A stretch of 64,000 bases of DNA from Humitalea rosea (GTDB taxonomy: Bacteria; Pseudomonadota; Alphaproteobacteria; Acetobacterales; Acetobacteraceae). Position 1 is the stretch's first letter, and the number at the start of each line of letters is the position of its first letter. The stretch covers positions 1 through 64,000 of the forward strand of contig NZ_QKYU01000015.1 of the NCBI RefSeq assembly GCF_003253705.1, given 5' to 3'. The position numbers and the translations under genes were made by a program. Shown piece by piece: positions 51,707 to 62,341 of this stretch. The notes under the pieces are model-generated. The model ran no database searches. It was not told where the DNA came from and saw nothing but the letters and a program-made list of their open reading frames with translations.

Positions 51707-53352
51707 ACGCGGATCAGATGCACCTCGACCGACGGGCGCTGCTTGCGCAGACGCCGGCCGACGGCCTTGCGCACCAGATGCCGGGCGGCCTCACGCAGGC
51801 TGCCATCCTCCTTGCGCGTGGGCCCGGAGAGGTCGCCGATGCCACGGGCCAGCTCGGTCGCGATCTGGCCAGCCGCGGGATCCTGCTCATCGAACAGGCC
51901 CGGCGCGCTGATCCGGGGAATCCCCATGACCCGCCCGGTCTGATCGACCGCGAGGGAGGCGATGACGACGCCGTTGAACAGCATCTTCTTCCGCGCCGCG
52001 AGGACGTTGCCATCGAGCGGCAGCAGCCGCTCGCCATCGACCACCAGCCGGCCGAAGGGCACATCGCCCGCGATATCCGGCTTGCCGGGTCCAAGCCGGA
52101 GGATGTCGCCATCCTCGATCAGGAAAGGAATCGCGCCGCAGGATTCGGCCAAGGCGGCGTGTTCGGACAGATGCCGCCATTCGCCATGCACCGGCACCGA
52201 ATACTTCGGCTTCACCAGCGCATAGAGCTTCTTCAGCTCATCCCGGGCCGGATGGCCGGAGACATGGACCATATGGTCCTCGGCCGTCATCACCCGGCAG
52301 CCGGCGCGCGCCAGCTCATCCTGGACCTTGATGATCGCCCGCTCATTCCCCGGGATCATGCGGGAGGAGAAGATGACCGTATCCCCCTCACCCAGCGCGA
52401 TATTCGGGTGGATGTCGGCGGCGATCTTGGACAGCGCCGAACGCGGCTCGCCCTGGCTGCCGGTCGCGATGATCAGCAGCTGGTCGTCGGGCAGCGAGCT
52501 TGCGGCATCCTCGGAGATGAAGGAGGGGATGCCGCGCAGGTAGCCGCATTCCCGCGCCGCGGCCTCGGCATTGCGCAGCGAGCGGCCGAACAGCGCGACC
52601 TTGCGGCCATTGGCGGCCGCACCCAGGGCGATGGATTCCAGCCGCGCGACGTTGGTCGAGAAGCAGGTGACCGCGACGCGGCCCCTCATGCCCTTGAGCA
52701 GCGCCTTGAAGTTGCGGCGGACCTCGGCCTCGCTGCCGGAATGGCCCTCGACCATGGCATTGGTGCTGTCGCAGACCATGGCCAGGACGCCTTCCTCGCC
52801 AAGGGCGGCGAAGGCGGCCTCATCCGTCGGCAGGCCGATCAGCGGCTCGGGGTCGAGCTTCCAGTCGCCGGTATGGACCACGAGGCCATGCCGGGTGCGG
52901 ATCGCCAGCGCCTGCGCCTCGGGCACCGAATGGGTGACGCGCAGGAAGCGCAGCCCGAACGGCCCCAGCTCGAAGCTGCCGCCGAGGGGGATGGTATGCA
53001 GCGGCACCTCGCGCGTGAGGCCGGCCTCGCCCAGCTTGCGCCGCAGCACCGCCGCGGCGAAGGGGCCGGCATAGACCGGGCAGCGCAGCATGGGCCAAAG
53101 GGCGGCAACCGCGCCCAAGTGGTCCTCATGCGCGTGGGTGATGACGAGCCCCACCAGCTTGTCCCGCTTTTCAGCGAGCCAGGCGGGGTCGGGCACCATC
53201 ACATCGGCTTCGGGCGTGTCCGCGCCCCCAAAGCCGATGCCGCAGTCAATGGCGAGAAGCGATCCGTCGCAACGATAGACATTAAGGTTCATGCCAATCT
53301 CGCCTGTCCCGCCGAGCGGGATGAAGGCGAAATCTCCGGTGGTCGTGCTCAT
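51703..53352 (-). CDS. rnj: Ribonuclease J
   Basis: The 549-residue metallo-beta-lactamase nuclease has the zinc-binding THAHEDHLG (His73, His75, Asp77, His78), the beta-CASP core (VTCFSTNVARLESIALGAAANGRKVALFGRS, IATGSQGEPRSAL, HVSGHPARDELKKLYALVKP) and a C-terminal domain. RNase J combines 5'-3' exonuclease and endonuclease activity in rRNA and mRNA processing. It lies 51 bp after coaX and overlaps DUF1467. Confidence 0.95.
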   Translation of the reverse strand: MSTTTGDFAFIPLGGTGEIGMNLNVYRCDGSLLAIDCGIGFGGADTPEADVMVPDPAWLAEKRDKLVGLVITHAHEDHLGAVAALWPMLRCPVYAGPFAAAVLRRKLGEAGLTREVPLHTIPLGGSFELGPFGLRFLRVTHSVPEAQALAIRTRHGLVVHTGDWKLDPEPLIGLPTDEAAFAALGEEGVLAMVCDSTNAMVEGHSGSEAEVRRNFKALLKGMRGRVAVTCFSTNVARLESIALGAAANGRKVALFGRSLRNAEAAARECGYLRGIPSFISEDAASSLPDDQLLIIATGSQGEPRSALSKIAADIHPNIALGEGDTVIFSSRMIPGNERAIIKVQDELARAGCRVMTAEDHMVHVSGHPARDELKKLYALVKPKYSVPVHGEWRHLSEHAALAESCGAIPFLIEDGDILRLGPGKPDIAGDVPFGRLVVDGERLLPLDGNVLAARKKMLFNGVVIASLAVDQTGRVMGIPRISAPGLFDEQDPAAGQIATELARGIGDLSGPTRKEDGSLREAARHLVRKAVGRRLRKQRPSVEVHLIRV

Positions 53353-53403
53353 TCCTGGTCTGTTCTATCCGTGTCTTGAGTCTGTGGGGCGGTTGATCGG
53401 GTG

Positions 53404-54237
53404 TCAGTCGGGGTCGGGCGTCAGCGTGTCGTTCAGCAGCGGGTCACGCATGCGCGCGAAGGAAACGGCGGGCGCCGGATTGCGTTCGGCCAGCAGGCGG
53501 AGCCCTTCGAGGGTAATGTCGGGATCGGTCCGCTCGATCACAAGCGTGCCTTCGGCGAAGAGGGAGGCAAGGCCACCGGTCGCGACGACCTTCAACGGCT
53601 TGCCGTATTCGGCCCGTATGCGGGAGACGATGCCCTCGATCAAGCCGACATAGCCCCAGTAAATGCCTGATTGCATGGCAGGAACCGTGCTGCGCCCGAT
53701 CACCGCCTGCGGCCGGCCGATGCCGATCCGGGGCAGCCGGGCGGCGGCGCGGTGCAAGGCATCTATCGAAAGATTGATCCCCGGCGCGATCACACCGCCG
53801 AGATAGGCCCCGTCCTTGTCCACCACATCGAAGGTGGTGGCGGTGCCGAAATCGATCACCACCGCCGGGCCCTTGTAGTGGTGATGCACCGCGAGGACGT
53901 TCAGCAGGCGGTCGGCGCCGACCTCGCCCGGGCTGTCCACGCGGATGTCGAAGCCCCAGTCCAAGGGCGCGCGAGCCACCAGCGGCTCACAGTCGAACCA
54001 GTCCCGGCACAGCCGGCGCAGGTTGTAGAGTGCTGCCGGCACCACCGTGCCGATCACGCAGCGGTCGATGTCGGTGGTCTTGAGCCCGGCATGGGTCAGC
54101 AGCGCCATCAGCCAGACGGCATATTCATCGCTCGTCCGGTCATCGCGGGTCGCCACCCGCCAGCGGCCACGCCAGTCCACGCCGTCATGCACGGCAAAGA
54201 CGATATTCGTGTTCCCGGCGTCCACGGCGAGCAGCAT
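53404..54237 (-). CDS. coaX: Type III pantothenate kinase
   Basis: The 277-residue ASKHA-fold kinase catalyses the first coenzyme A step. It has [19 protein letters not shown] (phosphate loop), [28 protein letters not shown] and [14 protein letters not shown]. The start at 54237 is the family start. The longer open frame upstream overlaps birA and is rejected. It is 8 bp after birA. Confidence 0.95.
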   Translation of the reverse strand: MLLAVDAGNTNIVFAVHDGVDWRGRWRVATRDDRTSDEYAVWLMALLTHAGLKTTDIDRCVIGTVVPAALYNLRRLCRDWFDCEPLVARAPLDWGFDIRVDSPGEVGADRLLNVLAVHHHYKGPAVVIDFGTATTFDVVDKDGAYLGGVIAPGINLSIDALHRAAARLPRIGIGRPQAVIGRSTVPAMQSGIYWGYVGLIEGIVSRIRAEYGKPLKVVATGGLASLFAEGTLVIERTDPDITLEGLRLLAERNPAPAVSFARMRDPLLNDTLTPDPD

Positions 54238-54245
54238 CGGCAGGA

Positions 54246-54968
54246 TCAATCCCGGATTTCGCCGGCACGCAGGGCATGGATGCGCCCCGCGGTGCCGAGC
54301 AGGAGCGAGCCATCCTCGCCCAAGCCCTCGAACCGCCCGGAGATATCCGGGCGGGAGAGGTTGAGCCAAGTGCCGCGCTGCGGCCCGCGGGCGAGCCAGG
54401 CGGCGCGGATGGGGGCAAAGCCCTCGACGCTGCGGACCAGGCGCCAATGGTCGATCCGGGCCAGCAGCGCCGCGGCGAGCGCCTCGACCGGAACCGCCCG
54501 GCCAAGGCAGGCCGTGCTGCGCCCGGGCACCGGGGGTGCCGCGACCAGGTTCACGCCGATACCGAAGATGACCCAGTCGATCCCGCCCTCAGGCCGCGCG
54601 GCCGCCTGGGTCAGGATGCCGGCCATCTTGGCGCCGCCCAGCAGCAGGTCGTTTGGCCATTTCAGGCTGAGTGCGGCCGGATCGGGGGCGAAGCCGGCCA
54701 CGGCCTCGGCCAGGGCGATGCCGGCCAGGAGCGCGTATTGCGCGACCTCGGCCATGGGCCCGCGGGGGCGCAGCAGCATCGAGATGTGCAGATTGCCGCT
54801 GGCCCCTTCCCAGACCCGCCCCTGGGTCCCCTGCCCCGCCGACTGGCGGTCGGCGAGGATGGCGAGGCCTTCGGGCTCATCGGCCTCGGCCAGAGTCACG
54901 GCGAGGGTTTGCGTACTGGGCAGATGAGCATAGCGGCGCAGCCGCCATGCGGGTGCGCCCGTGATCAT
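54246..54968 (-). CDS. birA: Biotin-[acetyl-CoA-carboxylase] ligase
   Basis: The 240-residue ligase attaches biotin to carboxylases. It has [37 protein letters not shown] (biotinoyl-AMP loop) and [20 protein letters not shown]. There is no N-terminal helix-turn-helix, so it is the non-regulatory form. The ATG overlaps the nuoN stop by ATGA, placing it in the complex I transcript. Confidence 0.95.
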   Translation of the reverse strand: MITGAPAWRLRRYAHLPSTQTLAVTLAEADEPEGLAILADRQSAGQGTQGRVWEGASGNLHISMLLRPRGPMAEVAQYALLAGIALAEAVAGFAPDPAALSLKWPNDLLLGGAKMAGILTQAAARPEGGIDWVIFGIGVNLVAAPPVPGRSTACLGRAVPVEALAAALLARIDHWRLVRSVEGFAPIRAAWLARGPQRGTWLNLSRPDISGRFEGLGEDGSLLLGTAGRIHALRAGEIRD

Positions 54969-56383
54969 CCCATCAAGGCGGCAACGGCCGCTTGTGCCGC
55001 GGCAAGGATCGGGGCGGGAAACAGGAAGAACAGCGCGGTGAACAGCCCGCTGCCGGCCAGCACCACCGAGAGCCCGGCCGGGCGCGGGTCCATCGCGCCG
55101 GCGGAGTCGTCGAAATACATGACCTTGATGATCCGCAGGTAGTAGTAGGCCGAGACCACCGAGGCGAGCACGCCGACCACCGCCAGCGTCCAATAGCCGC
55201 CCTGCACCGCGGCGAGGAAGACGTAGAGCTTGCCGAAGAAGCCCGCGAGCGGCGGGATCCCGGCCATGGAGAACATGAACACCGCCATCGCCAGGGCCAT
55301 GCCCGGATCGGTGCGGCCCAGGCCGGCGAGGTCGTCCACCCCCTCCAGCGCCCGCCCGCCGCGACGCATCGCGACCAGCACGGCGAAGGCGCCGAGGTTC
55401 ATGAACAGATAGATGGCGATGTAGAGCAGCAGCCCGCGCATGCCCGCATCCGAGCCGACCGCGAGACCCATCAACGCGTAGCCGACATGCCCGATCGAGG
55501 AATAGGCCATCAGCCGCTTGATGTTGGTCTGCCCGATCGCGGCGAAGGCGCCGAGCAGCATCGAGCCGAGCGAGGCCAGCACGATCACCTGCTGCCAGGC
55601 CGGCGCCAGGGCCGCGAAGGGGCCTTGCAGCACGCGGGCCAGCAGCAGCAGCCCGGCGACCTTGGGGGCGGCGGCGAAGAAGCCGGTCACCGGGGTCGGC
55701 GCGCCCTCATAGACATCGGGCGTCCACATGTGGAACGGCACGGCGCTGATCTTGAAGGCGAGGCCGGCGATCACGAACACCAGCCCAACCACCACGCCGA
55801 GGTTGCCGGCGGAGGAATCCACCGCATCGGCGATCCGGTCGAAATTGGTGGTCCCCGAGAAGCCATAGATCAGCGAGGCGCCATAGAGCAGCAAGCCGGA
55901 GGCCAGCGCGCCCAGGACGAAATACTTCAGCCCCGCCTCGGCCGAGCGGCCATCGTCGCGATTGAAGGCGGCCATGACATAGAGCGCGAGCGACATCAGC
56001 TCGAGCCCCAGATACAGCGACATCAGGTCGTTGGCCGAAACCAGCACCATCATCCCGAGCGTCGCGAACAGGATCAGGACGGGGAATTCGAAGCGGGACA
56101 GACCCTCCTTCTCATTCCAGTCCAGCGACAGCACGAGGCCGCCGGCGGCCCCCAGCAGCACCAGCAGCTTGGCGAAGCGGGTGAAGGCATCGGCGGCGTA
56201 TTGCCCGCCCATGGCGGTGCCCTCGCCCTGGCCGATCACCAGCACGGCGGCCAGCAGCATCGCCCCCAGCACGCCGAGCGCCACGGGGAAGGTCGTGTCC
56301 CGCTTGGGGATCACCCCCGCCACGATGGCGATCAGCCCGGAGACGCCGAGCACGATCTCGGGCAGCAGCAAGGTCCAGTTCAT
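54965..56383 (-). CDS. nuoN: NADH-quinone oxidoreductase subunit N
   Basis: The 472-residue antiporter-like membrane subunit of complex I has about 14 helices. It includes [18 protein letters not shown] (Glu in helix 5), [26 protein letters not shown] (Lys in helix 7) and [14 protein letters not shown]. It pumps protons in the membrane arm. It overlaps nuoM by 4 nt. Confidence 0.97.
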   Translation of the reverse strand: MNWTLLLPEIVLGVSGLIAIVAGVIPKRDTTFPVALGVLGAMLLAAVLVIGQGEGTAMGGQYAADAFTRFAKLLVLLGAAGGLVLSLDWNEKEGLSRFEFPVLILFATLGMMVLVSANDLMSLYLGLELMSLALYVMAAFNRDDGRSAEAGLKYFVLGALASGLLLYGASLIYGFSGTTNFDRIADAVDSSAGNLGVVVGLVFVIAGLAFKISAVPFHMWTPDVYEGAPTPVTGFFAAAPKVAGLLLLARVLQGPFAALAPAWQQVIVLASLGSMLLGAFAAIGQTNIKRLMAYSSIGHVGYALMGLAVGSDAGMRGLLLYIAIYLFMNLGAFAVLVAMRRGGRALEGVDDLAGLGRTDPGMALAMAVFMFSMAGIPPLAGFFGKLYVFLAAVQGGYWTLAVVGVLASVVSAYYYLRIIKVMYFDDSAGAMDPRPAGLSVVLAGSGLFTALFFLFPAPILAAAQAAVAALMG

Positions 56384-57900
56384 GGCGCGATGACCCCCGC
56401 CAGCCGCGGCAAGGCGAGTGCGGCCTCATGCCGCTCCACCAATGCCGCCACCGAGACTTCAAAGAAAGACAGGAAGGAGGAGGGATAGATCCCCATCCAC
56501 AGGGTCAGCACCACCAGCGGCGCGAAGACCGCGATCTCGCGCGGGCTGAGGTCCAGCAGCGCCCGCAGATCCTGGCGAGTGATCGCGCTGAAGATCACGC
56601 GGCGATAGAGGTAGAGCATATAGGCAGCGCCCAGGATCATCCCGAGTGCCGCCAGCGCCGCCACCATCGGGTTCGCCTTCCAGGCGCCGACCAGCACCAG
56701 GAATTCGCCCGGGAAGCCGGCGGTGCCGGGAAGTGCCACCGAGGCCAAGGTGAAGAGCATGAAGATCACCGCATAGGTCGGCATGATCTTGGCGACCCCG
56801 CCGTAGCGCGCGATCTCGCGGCTGTGCACCCGGTCGTAGAGCACGCCGACGCAGAGGAAGAGCGCGCCGGCGACGATGCCATGGCTCAGCATCTGGAAGA
56901 TCGCGCCCGAGATGCCCTGCTGGTTCATGGTGAAGATGCCAAGCGTCACGATGCCCATATGGGCGACCGACGAATAGGCGATCAGCTTCTTCATGTCCGA
57001 CTGGGCGAAGGCGACCATCGAGGTATAGACCACCGCGACCACCGAGAGCGCGAAGATGAAGGGCGCGAAGGTTTCCACCGCCTGCGGCAGCAGCGGCAGG
57101 CTGAAGCGCAGGAAGCCGTATCCGCCCATCTTGAGCAGCACGCCGGCCAGGATGACCGAGCCGCCGGTCGGTGCCTCGACATGCGCATCCGGCAGCCAGG
57201 TATGCACCGGCCACATCGGCACCTTCACCGCGAAGGAGGCGAGGAAGGCGACGAAGATCCAGCTCTGCATCGGCACCGAGAGCTGCAGGTCGAACAGCGC
57301 CGGGATATCGGTGGTGCCGGCCTGGAACCACAGCGCCAGGATCGCCAGCAGCATCAGCACCGAGCCGAGCAGCGTGTAGAGGAAGAACTTGTAGGCCGCA
57401 TAGACCCGCCGCGGCCCGCCCCAGACGCCGATGATGAGGAACATCGGGATCAGCACGCCTTCGAAGAAGACGTAGAACAGCACGAAGTCCAGCGCGCAGA
57501 ACATGCCGACCATCATGGTCTCGAGGACCAGGAAGGCGATCATGTATTCGCGGACCCGGGTCTGCACCGACTCCCAGGAAGCGAGGATGCAGATCGGCGT
57601 CAGCAAGGTGGAGAGCAGGACGAAGAGCACCGAGATGCCATCGACGCCCATGTGGTAGGACAGGCCGAAGTCCGGCAGCCAGGCCAGGTTCTCCTCGAAC
57701 TGGAACTCGGCGCTGCCCTGGTCGAAGTTGACCCAGAGCATCAGCGACAGGGCGAAGATGATCAGGCTGGTCCAGAGCGCGGTCCAGCGCGCGTTGGACG
57801 CGACCACCGCCTCATCCCCCCGCACCGAGAGGATGATCGCGCAGCCGACCAGCGGCAGGAAGGTCAGCAGCGAGAGCAGCGGGAAGCCGAGGACGTTCAT
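56380..57900 (-). CDS. nuoM: NADH-quinone oxidoreductase subunit M
   Basis: The 506-residue antiporter-like subunit shows [85 protein letters not shown] and [15 protein letters not shown]. It starts at 57900 in an ATGA overlap with nuoL. Upstream open frame in nuoL is noise. Confidence 0.97.
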   Translation of the reverse strand: MNVLGFPLLSLLTFLPLVGCAIILSVRGDEAVVASNARWTALWTSLIIFALSLMLWVNFDQGSAEFQFEENLAWLPDFGLSYHMGVDGISVLFVLLSTLLTPICILASWESVQTRVREYMIAFLVLETMMVGMFCALDFVLFYVFFEGVLIPMFLIIGVWGGPRRVYAAYKFFLYTLLGSVLMLLAILALWFQAGTTDIPALFDLQLSVPMQSWIFVAFLASFAVKVPMWPVHTWLPDAHVEAPTGGSVILAGVLLKMGGYGFLRFSLPLLPQAVETFAPFIFALSVVAVVYTSMVAFAQSDMKKLIAYSSVAHMGIVTLGIFTMNQQGISGAIFQMLSHGIVAGALFLCVGVLYDRVHSREIARYGGVAKIMPTYAVIFMLFTLASVALPGTAGFPGEFLVLVGAWKANPMVAALAALGMILGAAYMLYLYRRVIFSAITRQDLRALLDLSPREIAVFAPLVVLTLWMGIYPSSFLSFFEVSVAALVERHEAALALPRLAGVIAP

Positions 57901-59813
57901 CGGAGGGCCCCGAACAGATAGACGGAGATGAAGACCACCAGCCCGATGATCATCGCGAAGGCGTAGTTGGCGACCCGTCCCGACTGCAACCGCACCGCGC
58001 CGCGCGCGACATCCACCGCGATCTCGGCGACGCCATTCGGCATGCCGTCGATGATCTTGGCGTCGCCGGTCTTCCACAGGAACACGGAGAGGCGGCGGAA
58101 GGGCTGGATGAAGATGTGATCGTAGAGTTCGTCGAAGTACCACTTGTTCAGCAGGAACAGATAAATGCCCTGGAACTGGGTCGCGAGCCTGCCCGGCACC
58201 GCCGGGAAGACCAGATAGAGCAGCCCGGCCAGGACGATGCCGAGGACGCCCAGCACGGTCGGCGCCAGCGGCACCCAGCCCGGCACCTCATGCACCGCAT
58301 GCATGATGTCGTTGTCCGGCCCGTTGAAGATGGAGTCGCGCCAGAACTCCTCGAAGCCATGGCCGACGAAATACGGGGCGAAGACGGCGCCCGCGAAGAT
58401 CGCCCCCGCCGCCAGCACCAGCAGCGGGATCAGCATCACCGCGGGGCTTTCATGGACATGCTCCATGGTATGGGCATCGGCCCGGGGTGCGCCGTGGAAC
58501 ACCAGGATCAACAGGCGCCAGGAGTAGAAGGCGGTCAGGAAGGCCGCGATCAGCCCGGCGACGAAGGCATATAGGCCGACGCCGGTATGGGCGGCGAAGG
58601 CGGCCTCCAGCACGAAATCCTTGGAGTAGAAGCCGGCGAAGAGCGGCACGCCGGCCAGGGCCAGGCTGCCGATCCACATCACCGCATAGGTGACCGGGAT
58701 CTTGTTCCAGATGCCGCCCATCTTGCGGATGTCCTGCTCGTCGCTCATCGCATGGATGACGGAGCCCGCGCCCAGGAACAGCAGCGCCTTGAAGAAGGCA
58801 TGGGTGAAGAGGTGAAACACCGCGCCCTGATAGGCGCCCACGCCGACCGCGAAGAACATGTAGCCAAGCTGCGAGCAGGTCGAATAGGCGATGATGCGCT
58901 TGATGTCGTTCTGCACGCAGCCGATCGTCGCGGCGAAGACGGCGGTGCTGGCCCCCACGATGGTCACGATGGCCAAGGCGACCGGCGCGTATTCCATCAG
59001 CGGCGACATCCGCGCCATCAGGAACACGCCGGCGGTGACCATGGTCGCGGCATGGATCAGTGCTGAGACGGGCGTCGGCCCCTCCATCGCATCCGGCAAC
59101 CAGGTGTGCAGGCCCAACTGCGCCGATTTGCCGCAGGCGCCGAGGAAGAGCAGCACGCCGATCACCTCCAGCACCGGCATGCCGCCGATGGTCTTGCCCA
59201 CCGCCTCCGGCACCGAGAGGAAGATGTCGTCGAAGTTGATGCTGCCGAAGGTCCAGAAGGTCAGCGCCATGCCCAGCATGAAGAAGAAATCGCCGACCCG
59301 GTTGACGATGAAGGCCTTCATCGCCGCGCGATTGGCGCTTTCACGCTCATAGTAATAGCCGATCAGCAGGTAGGAGCAGAGGCCCACCCCTTCCCAGCCG
59401 AAGAACAGCTGCAACAGGTCGTTCGCCGTCACCAGCATCAGCATCATGAAGGTGAACAGCGACAGATAGGCGAAGAAACGCGGCCGTGTCGGGTCATGCG
59501 ACATGTAGCCGACGCTGTAGAGGTGGATCAGCGTCGAGATGAAGGTCACCATCCCGACCATCACGGCACTCAGCGTGTCATAGCGCAGGGCCCAGACCAC
59601 CTGCAGCCCGCCGACATCGATCCAGGTGCCGATCTCAAGGGTGCGGTCCGCCTCGGCGAAGCCGACCTGGAAGAAGGCGGCGACGCCGCAGGCCGCGGCC
59701 AGCGCCATGCAGACCACCGTCGCCCATTGCGCCGCCCGGTCGCCGATCAGACGGCCGAAGAACCCCGCGATGCAGGCGCCGAGCAGGGGGAAGAAGATCG
59801 CGCCGACGAACAT
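57897..59813 (-). CDS. nuoL: NADH-quinone oxidoreductase subunit L
   Basis: The 638-residue subunit at the tip of the membrane arm has the [46 protein letters not shown] segment, [39 protein letters not shown] and a long amphipathic helix region towards the C-terminus. It begins 3 nt after the nuoK stop. Confidence 0.97.
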   Translation of the reverse strand: MFVGAIFFPLLGACIAGFFGRLIGDRAAQWATVVCMALAAACGVAAFFQVGFAEADRTLEIGTWIDVGGLQVVWALRYDTLSAVMVGMVTFISTLIHLYSVGYMSHDPTRPRFFAYLSLFTFMMLMLVTANDLLQLFFGWEGVGLCSYLLIGYYYERESANRAAMKAFIVNRVGDFFFMLGMALTFWTFGSINFDDIFLSVPEAVGKTIGGMPVLEVIGVLLFLGACGKSAQLGLHTWLPDAMEGPTPVSALIHAATMVTAGVFLMARMSPLMEYAPVALAIVTIVGASTAVFAATIGCVQNDIKRIIAYSTCSQLGYMFFAVGVGAYQGAVFHLFTHAFFKALLFLGAGSVIHAMSDEQDIRKMGGIWNKIPVTYAVMWIGSLALAGVPLFAGFYSKDFVLEAAFAAHTGVGLYAFVAGLIAAFLTAFYSWRLLILVFHGAPRADAHTMEHVHESPAVMLIPLLVLAAGAIFAGAVFAPYFVGHGFEEFWRDSIFNGPDNDIMHAVHEVPGWVPLAPTVLGVLGIVLAGLLYLVFPAVPGRLATQFQGIYLFLLNKWYFDELYDHIFIQPFRRLSVFLWKTGDAKIIDGMPNGVAEIAVDVARGAVRLQSGRVANYAFAMIIGLVVFISVYLFGALR

Positions 59814-59816
59814 GGC

Positions 59817-60128
59817 CTAGCCCCTCAGGGTCGAAATGTCTTCGACCTCGATGCTGCCGCGATTGCGGTAGTAGATGACGACGATGGCCAGCCCGATCGC
59901 CGCTTCCGCCGCGGCGACCGTCAGGATCAGCATGGCGAAGATCTGCCCGGTCAGATCCTGCAGGACCGAGGAGAAGCCGACCAGGTTCATGTTCACCGCG
60001 AGCAGGATCAACTCCACCGACATCAGGATGACGATGACGTTCTTGCGGTTCAGGAAGATGCCGAAGATCCCGAGCACGAAGAGGATCGCACCCACGGTCA
60101 AATAATGGACGAGGCCGATGTCGAACAT
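59817..60128 (-). CDS. nuoK: NADH-quinone oxidoreductase subunit K
   Basis: The 103-residue subunit has three membrane helices with the conserved glutamates in [20 protein letters not shown] and [27 protein letters not shown]. It is essential for proton transfer in complex I. Its ATG overlaps the nuoJ stop by TGATG. Confidence 0.98.
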   Translation of the reverse strand: MFDIGLVHYLTVGAILFVLGIFGIFLNRKNVIVILMSVELILLAVNMNLVGFSSVLQDLTGQIFAMLILTVAAAEAAIGLAIVVIYYRNRGSIEVEDISTLRG

Positions 60129-60829
60129 CAGTGATGCCCCCCATGATCCGCGGCGTGATCCGCGGCGTGTTCCACCTTCTTCGGCGGTTCCGGCGGCGGC
60201 AGCGGCCGGCGGATGCCGATGGTGTCGAGCCCGGCGCCAAGCGCCACGGCCCGGGTTTCCACAAGCTTCGGATCGCGCGCGACCTGCACGGCCACGCTCT
60301 GCCGCTTGGTGCCGGGACGGTCGCGCAGGGTCAGCACGATGGCGCCCAGCATCGCGACCAGCAGGACGGCGCCGCTTGCCTGGAACAGATAGATGTAATC
60401 CGTATAGAGGATGCGCCCGATCGCCGCGGTGTTGCTGATGCCGCCGGGGGTCGTGGGATTGATCCGCAGGCTCGCCGCATCATCCGCGAAGCGCCAGGTG
60501 CCCAGCACCATCAGCAGTTCCAGGAACAGCACGCCACCGACCGCCGCGCCCACCGGAGCGTAGCGCTGGAAGCCTTCCCGCAGCCGGGCGAAGTCGATGT
60601 CCAGCATCATGACGACGAAGAGGAACAGCACCGCGACCGCGCCGACATAGACGATGACCAGGATCATCGCGAGGAACTCCGCCCCCGCGATCAGGAACAG
60701 CGCCGAGGCGTTGAAGAAGCACAGAATGAGAAACAGCACGCTGTGCACGGGGTTGCGGCTGGTCACCACCATCACGGCGGAAGCGATCAGGATCGCGGCG
60801 AAGAAATAGAACGCGAGGGCTGCGATCAT
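60128..60829 (-). CDS. nuoJ: NADH-quinone oxidoreductase subunit J, with His-rich tail
   Basis: The 233-residue subunit has five membrane helices ([66 protein letters not shown]). It is longer than the usual 170-210 residues because of a cytoplasmic tail that ends [14 protein letters not shown], a short histidine-rich repeat that could bind metal. The start at 60829 overlaps the nuoI stop (ATGA). Confidence 0.96.
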   Translation of the reverse strand: MIAALAFYFFAAILIASAVMVVTSRNPVHSVLFLILCFFNASALFLIAGAEFLAMILVIVYVGAVAVLFLFVVMMLDIDFARLREGFQRYAPVGAAVGGVLFLELLMVLGTWRFADDAASLRINPTTPGGISNTAAIGRILYTDYIYLFQASGAVLLVAMLGAIVLTLRDRPGTKRQSVAVQVARDPKLVETRAVALGAGLDTIGIRRPLPPPEPPKKVEHAADHAADHGGHH

Positions 60830-61314
60830 CGGTAGGGCGCATCCAGTTCGAGGCGCTTGGCCAGCAAGGTTTCCCAGCGGTCGCCGTTCGCGAGCAGCCG
60901 GTCCTTGTCGTAGAACAGCTCCTCCCGCGTCTCGACCGCGAATTCCAGGTTCGGCCCCTCGACGATGGCGTCCACCGGGCAGGCTTCCTCGCACAAGCCG
61001 CAGTAGATGCACTTGGTCATGTCGATGTCGTAGCGCGTGGTGCGGCGGGAGCCGTCCTCACGCGGTTCGGCCTCGATGGTGATCGCCTGGGCGGGGCAGA
61101 CGGCCTCACACAGCTTGCAGGCGATGCAGCGCTCCTCGCCATTGGGGTAGCGGCGCAGCGCGTGCTCGCCCTTGAAGCGCGGGCTGATCGGCGCCTTCTC
61201 GAACGGGTAGTCGATGGTCGGCTTGGGTTTGAACATCGTCATGAAGGTCAGGCGCATGCCGGCCAGAAGCTCGGTCAGGAGCAGGCTGCGCGCCAGGCTG
61301 TCGAATGCGGGCAT
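60826..61314 (-). CDS. nuoI: NADH-quinone oxidoreductase subunit I (ferredoxin-like)
   Basis: The 162-residue peripheral subunit binds two [4Fe-4S] clusters through Cys63/66/69/73 ([12 protein letters not shown]) and Cys102/105/108/112 ([12 protein letters not shown]), passing electrons to the quinone site. It is 10 bp after nuoH. Confidence 0.98.
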   Translation of the reverse strand: MPAFDSLARSLLLTELLAGMRLTFMTMFKPKPTIDYPFEKAPISPRFKGEHALRRYPNGEERCIACKLCEAVCPAQAITIEAEPREDGSRRTTRYDIDMTKCIYCGLCEEACPVDAIVEGPNLEFAVETREELFYDKDRLLANGDRWETLLAKRLELDAPYR

Positions 61315-61324
61315 GGTCTATCCC

Positions 61325-62335
61325 CTAAGCCGGCAGCCAGCCGGTCAATTTCAGCACGGCCGCGGTCAACACCAGCCAGAAGAGGCTGAAAGGCAGGAAC
61401 ACCTTCCACCCCAGCCGCATCAGCTGGTCGTAGCGGTAGCGCGGGAAGGTCGCCCGCACCCAGATGAAGACAAACAGGCAGAAGCAGATCTTGGCGATGA
61501 ACCACAGCGGGCCGGGAATCCAGGTCAGCGGTTCGATGGCAAAAGGCGGATACCAGCCGCCCAGGAACAGGATCGTCACCAGCGCCGACATCAGGATCAT
61601 GTTGGCGTATTCGCCGAGGAAGAAGAGCCCGAAGGACAGGCTGCTGTATTCCACGAAGAAGCCGGCGACGAGCTCGCTCTCGCCCTCGGGCAGATCGAAG
61701 GGCGCGCGATTGGTCTCGGCCAAGGCGCTGATGAAGAAGATCACGAACATCGGGAACAGCGGGATGAAGAACCAGATGTGTTCCTGCGCCCGGACCACAT
61801 CGGTCAGGTTCAACGAGCCGACGCAGAGCAGCACCGTCACGATGACGAAGCCCATGGAGACTTCGTAGGACACCATCTGCGCCGCCGAGCGCAGCGCGCC
61901 GAGGAAGGCGTATTTGGAATTGCTGGCCCAGCCCGCGACGATCACGCCATAGACGCCAAGCGAGGAGATCGCGAAGAGATACAGCACGCCGACGTTGATA
62001 TCGGCGATCGCCCAGCCGTCGCTGACCGGGATCACCGCCCAGGCGATCATCGCGAGGCCAAAGGTGATCATCGGCGCCATCACGAACAGCGCGCGGGAGG
62101 CGCCGGACGGGATGATCGTCTCCTTCATCAGCATCTTCAGCGCATCGGCGAAGGGCTGCAGCAGGCCGAAGGGCCCGACCACATTCGGCCCCTTCCGCAG
62201 TTGCATCAGCGCCAGGACTTTCCGCTCCGCCCAGGTGAGATAGGCCACCGCCAGCAGCAGCGGCACCAGCAGCGCCAGGGCCTTGGCGACGGTCAGCGCC
62301 AGGATGCCGAGCGGGGTCGCGAGAAACGCATCCAT
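61325..62335 (-). CDS. nuoH: NADH-quinone oxidoreductase subunit H
   Basis: The 336-residue subunit has eight membrane helices and forms much of the quinone chamber. [37 protein letters not shown] and [31 protein letters not shown] are signatures. It lies 6 bp after nuoG. Confidence 0.98.
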   Translation of the reverse strand: MDAFLATPLGILALTVAKALALLVPLLLAVAYLTWAERKVLALMQLRKGPNVVGPFGLLQPFADALKMLMKETIIPSGASRALFVMAPMITFGLAMIAWAVIPVSDGWAIADINVGVLYLFAISSLGVYGVIVAGWASNSKYAFLGALRSAAQMVSYEVSMGFVIVTVLLCVGSLNLTDVVRAQEHIWFFIPLFPMFVIFFISALAETNRAPFDLPEGESELVAGFFVEYSSLSFGLFFLGEYANMILMSALVTILFLGGWYPPFAIEPLTWIPGPLWFIAKICFCLFVFIWVRATFPRYRYDQLMRLGWKVFLPFSLFWLVLTAAVLKLTGWLPA

Positions 62336-62341
62336 GCCGGG

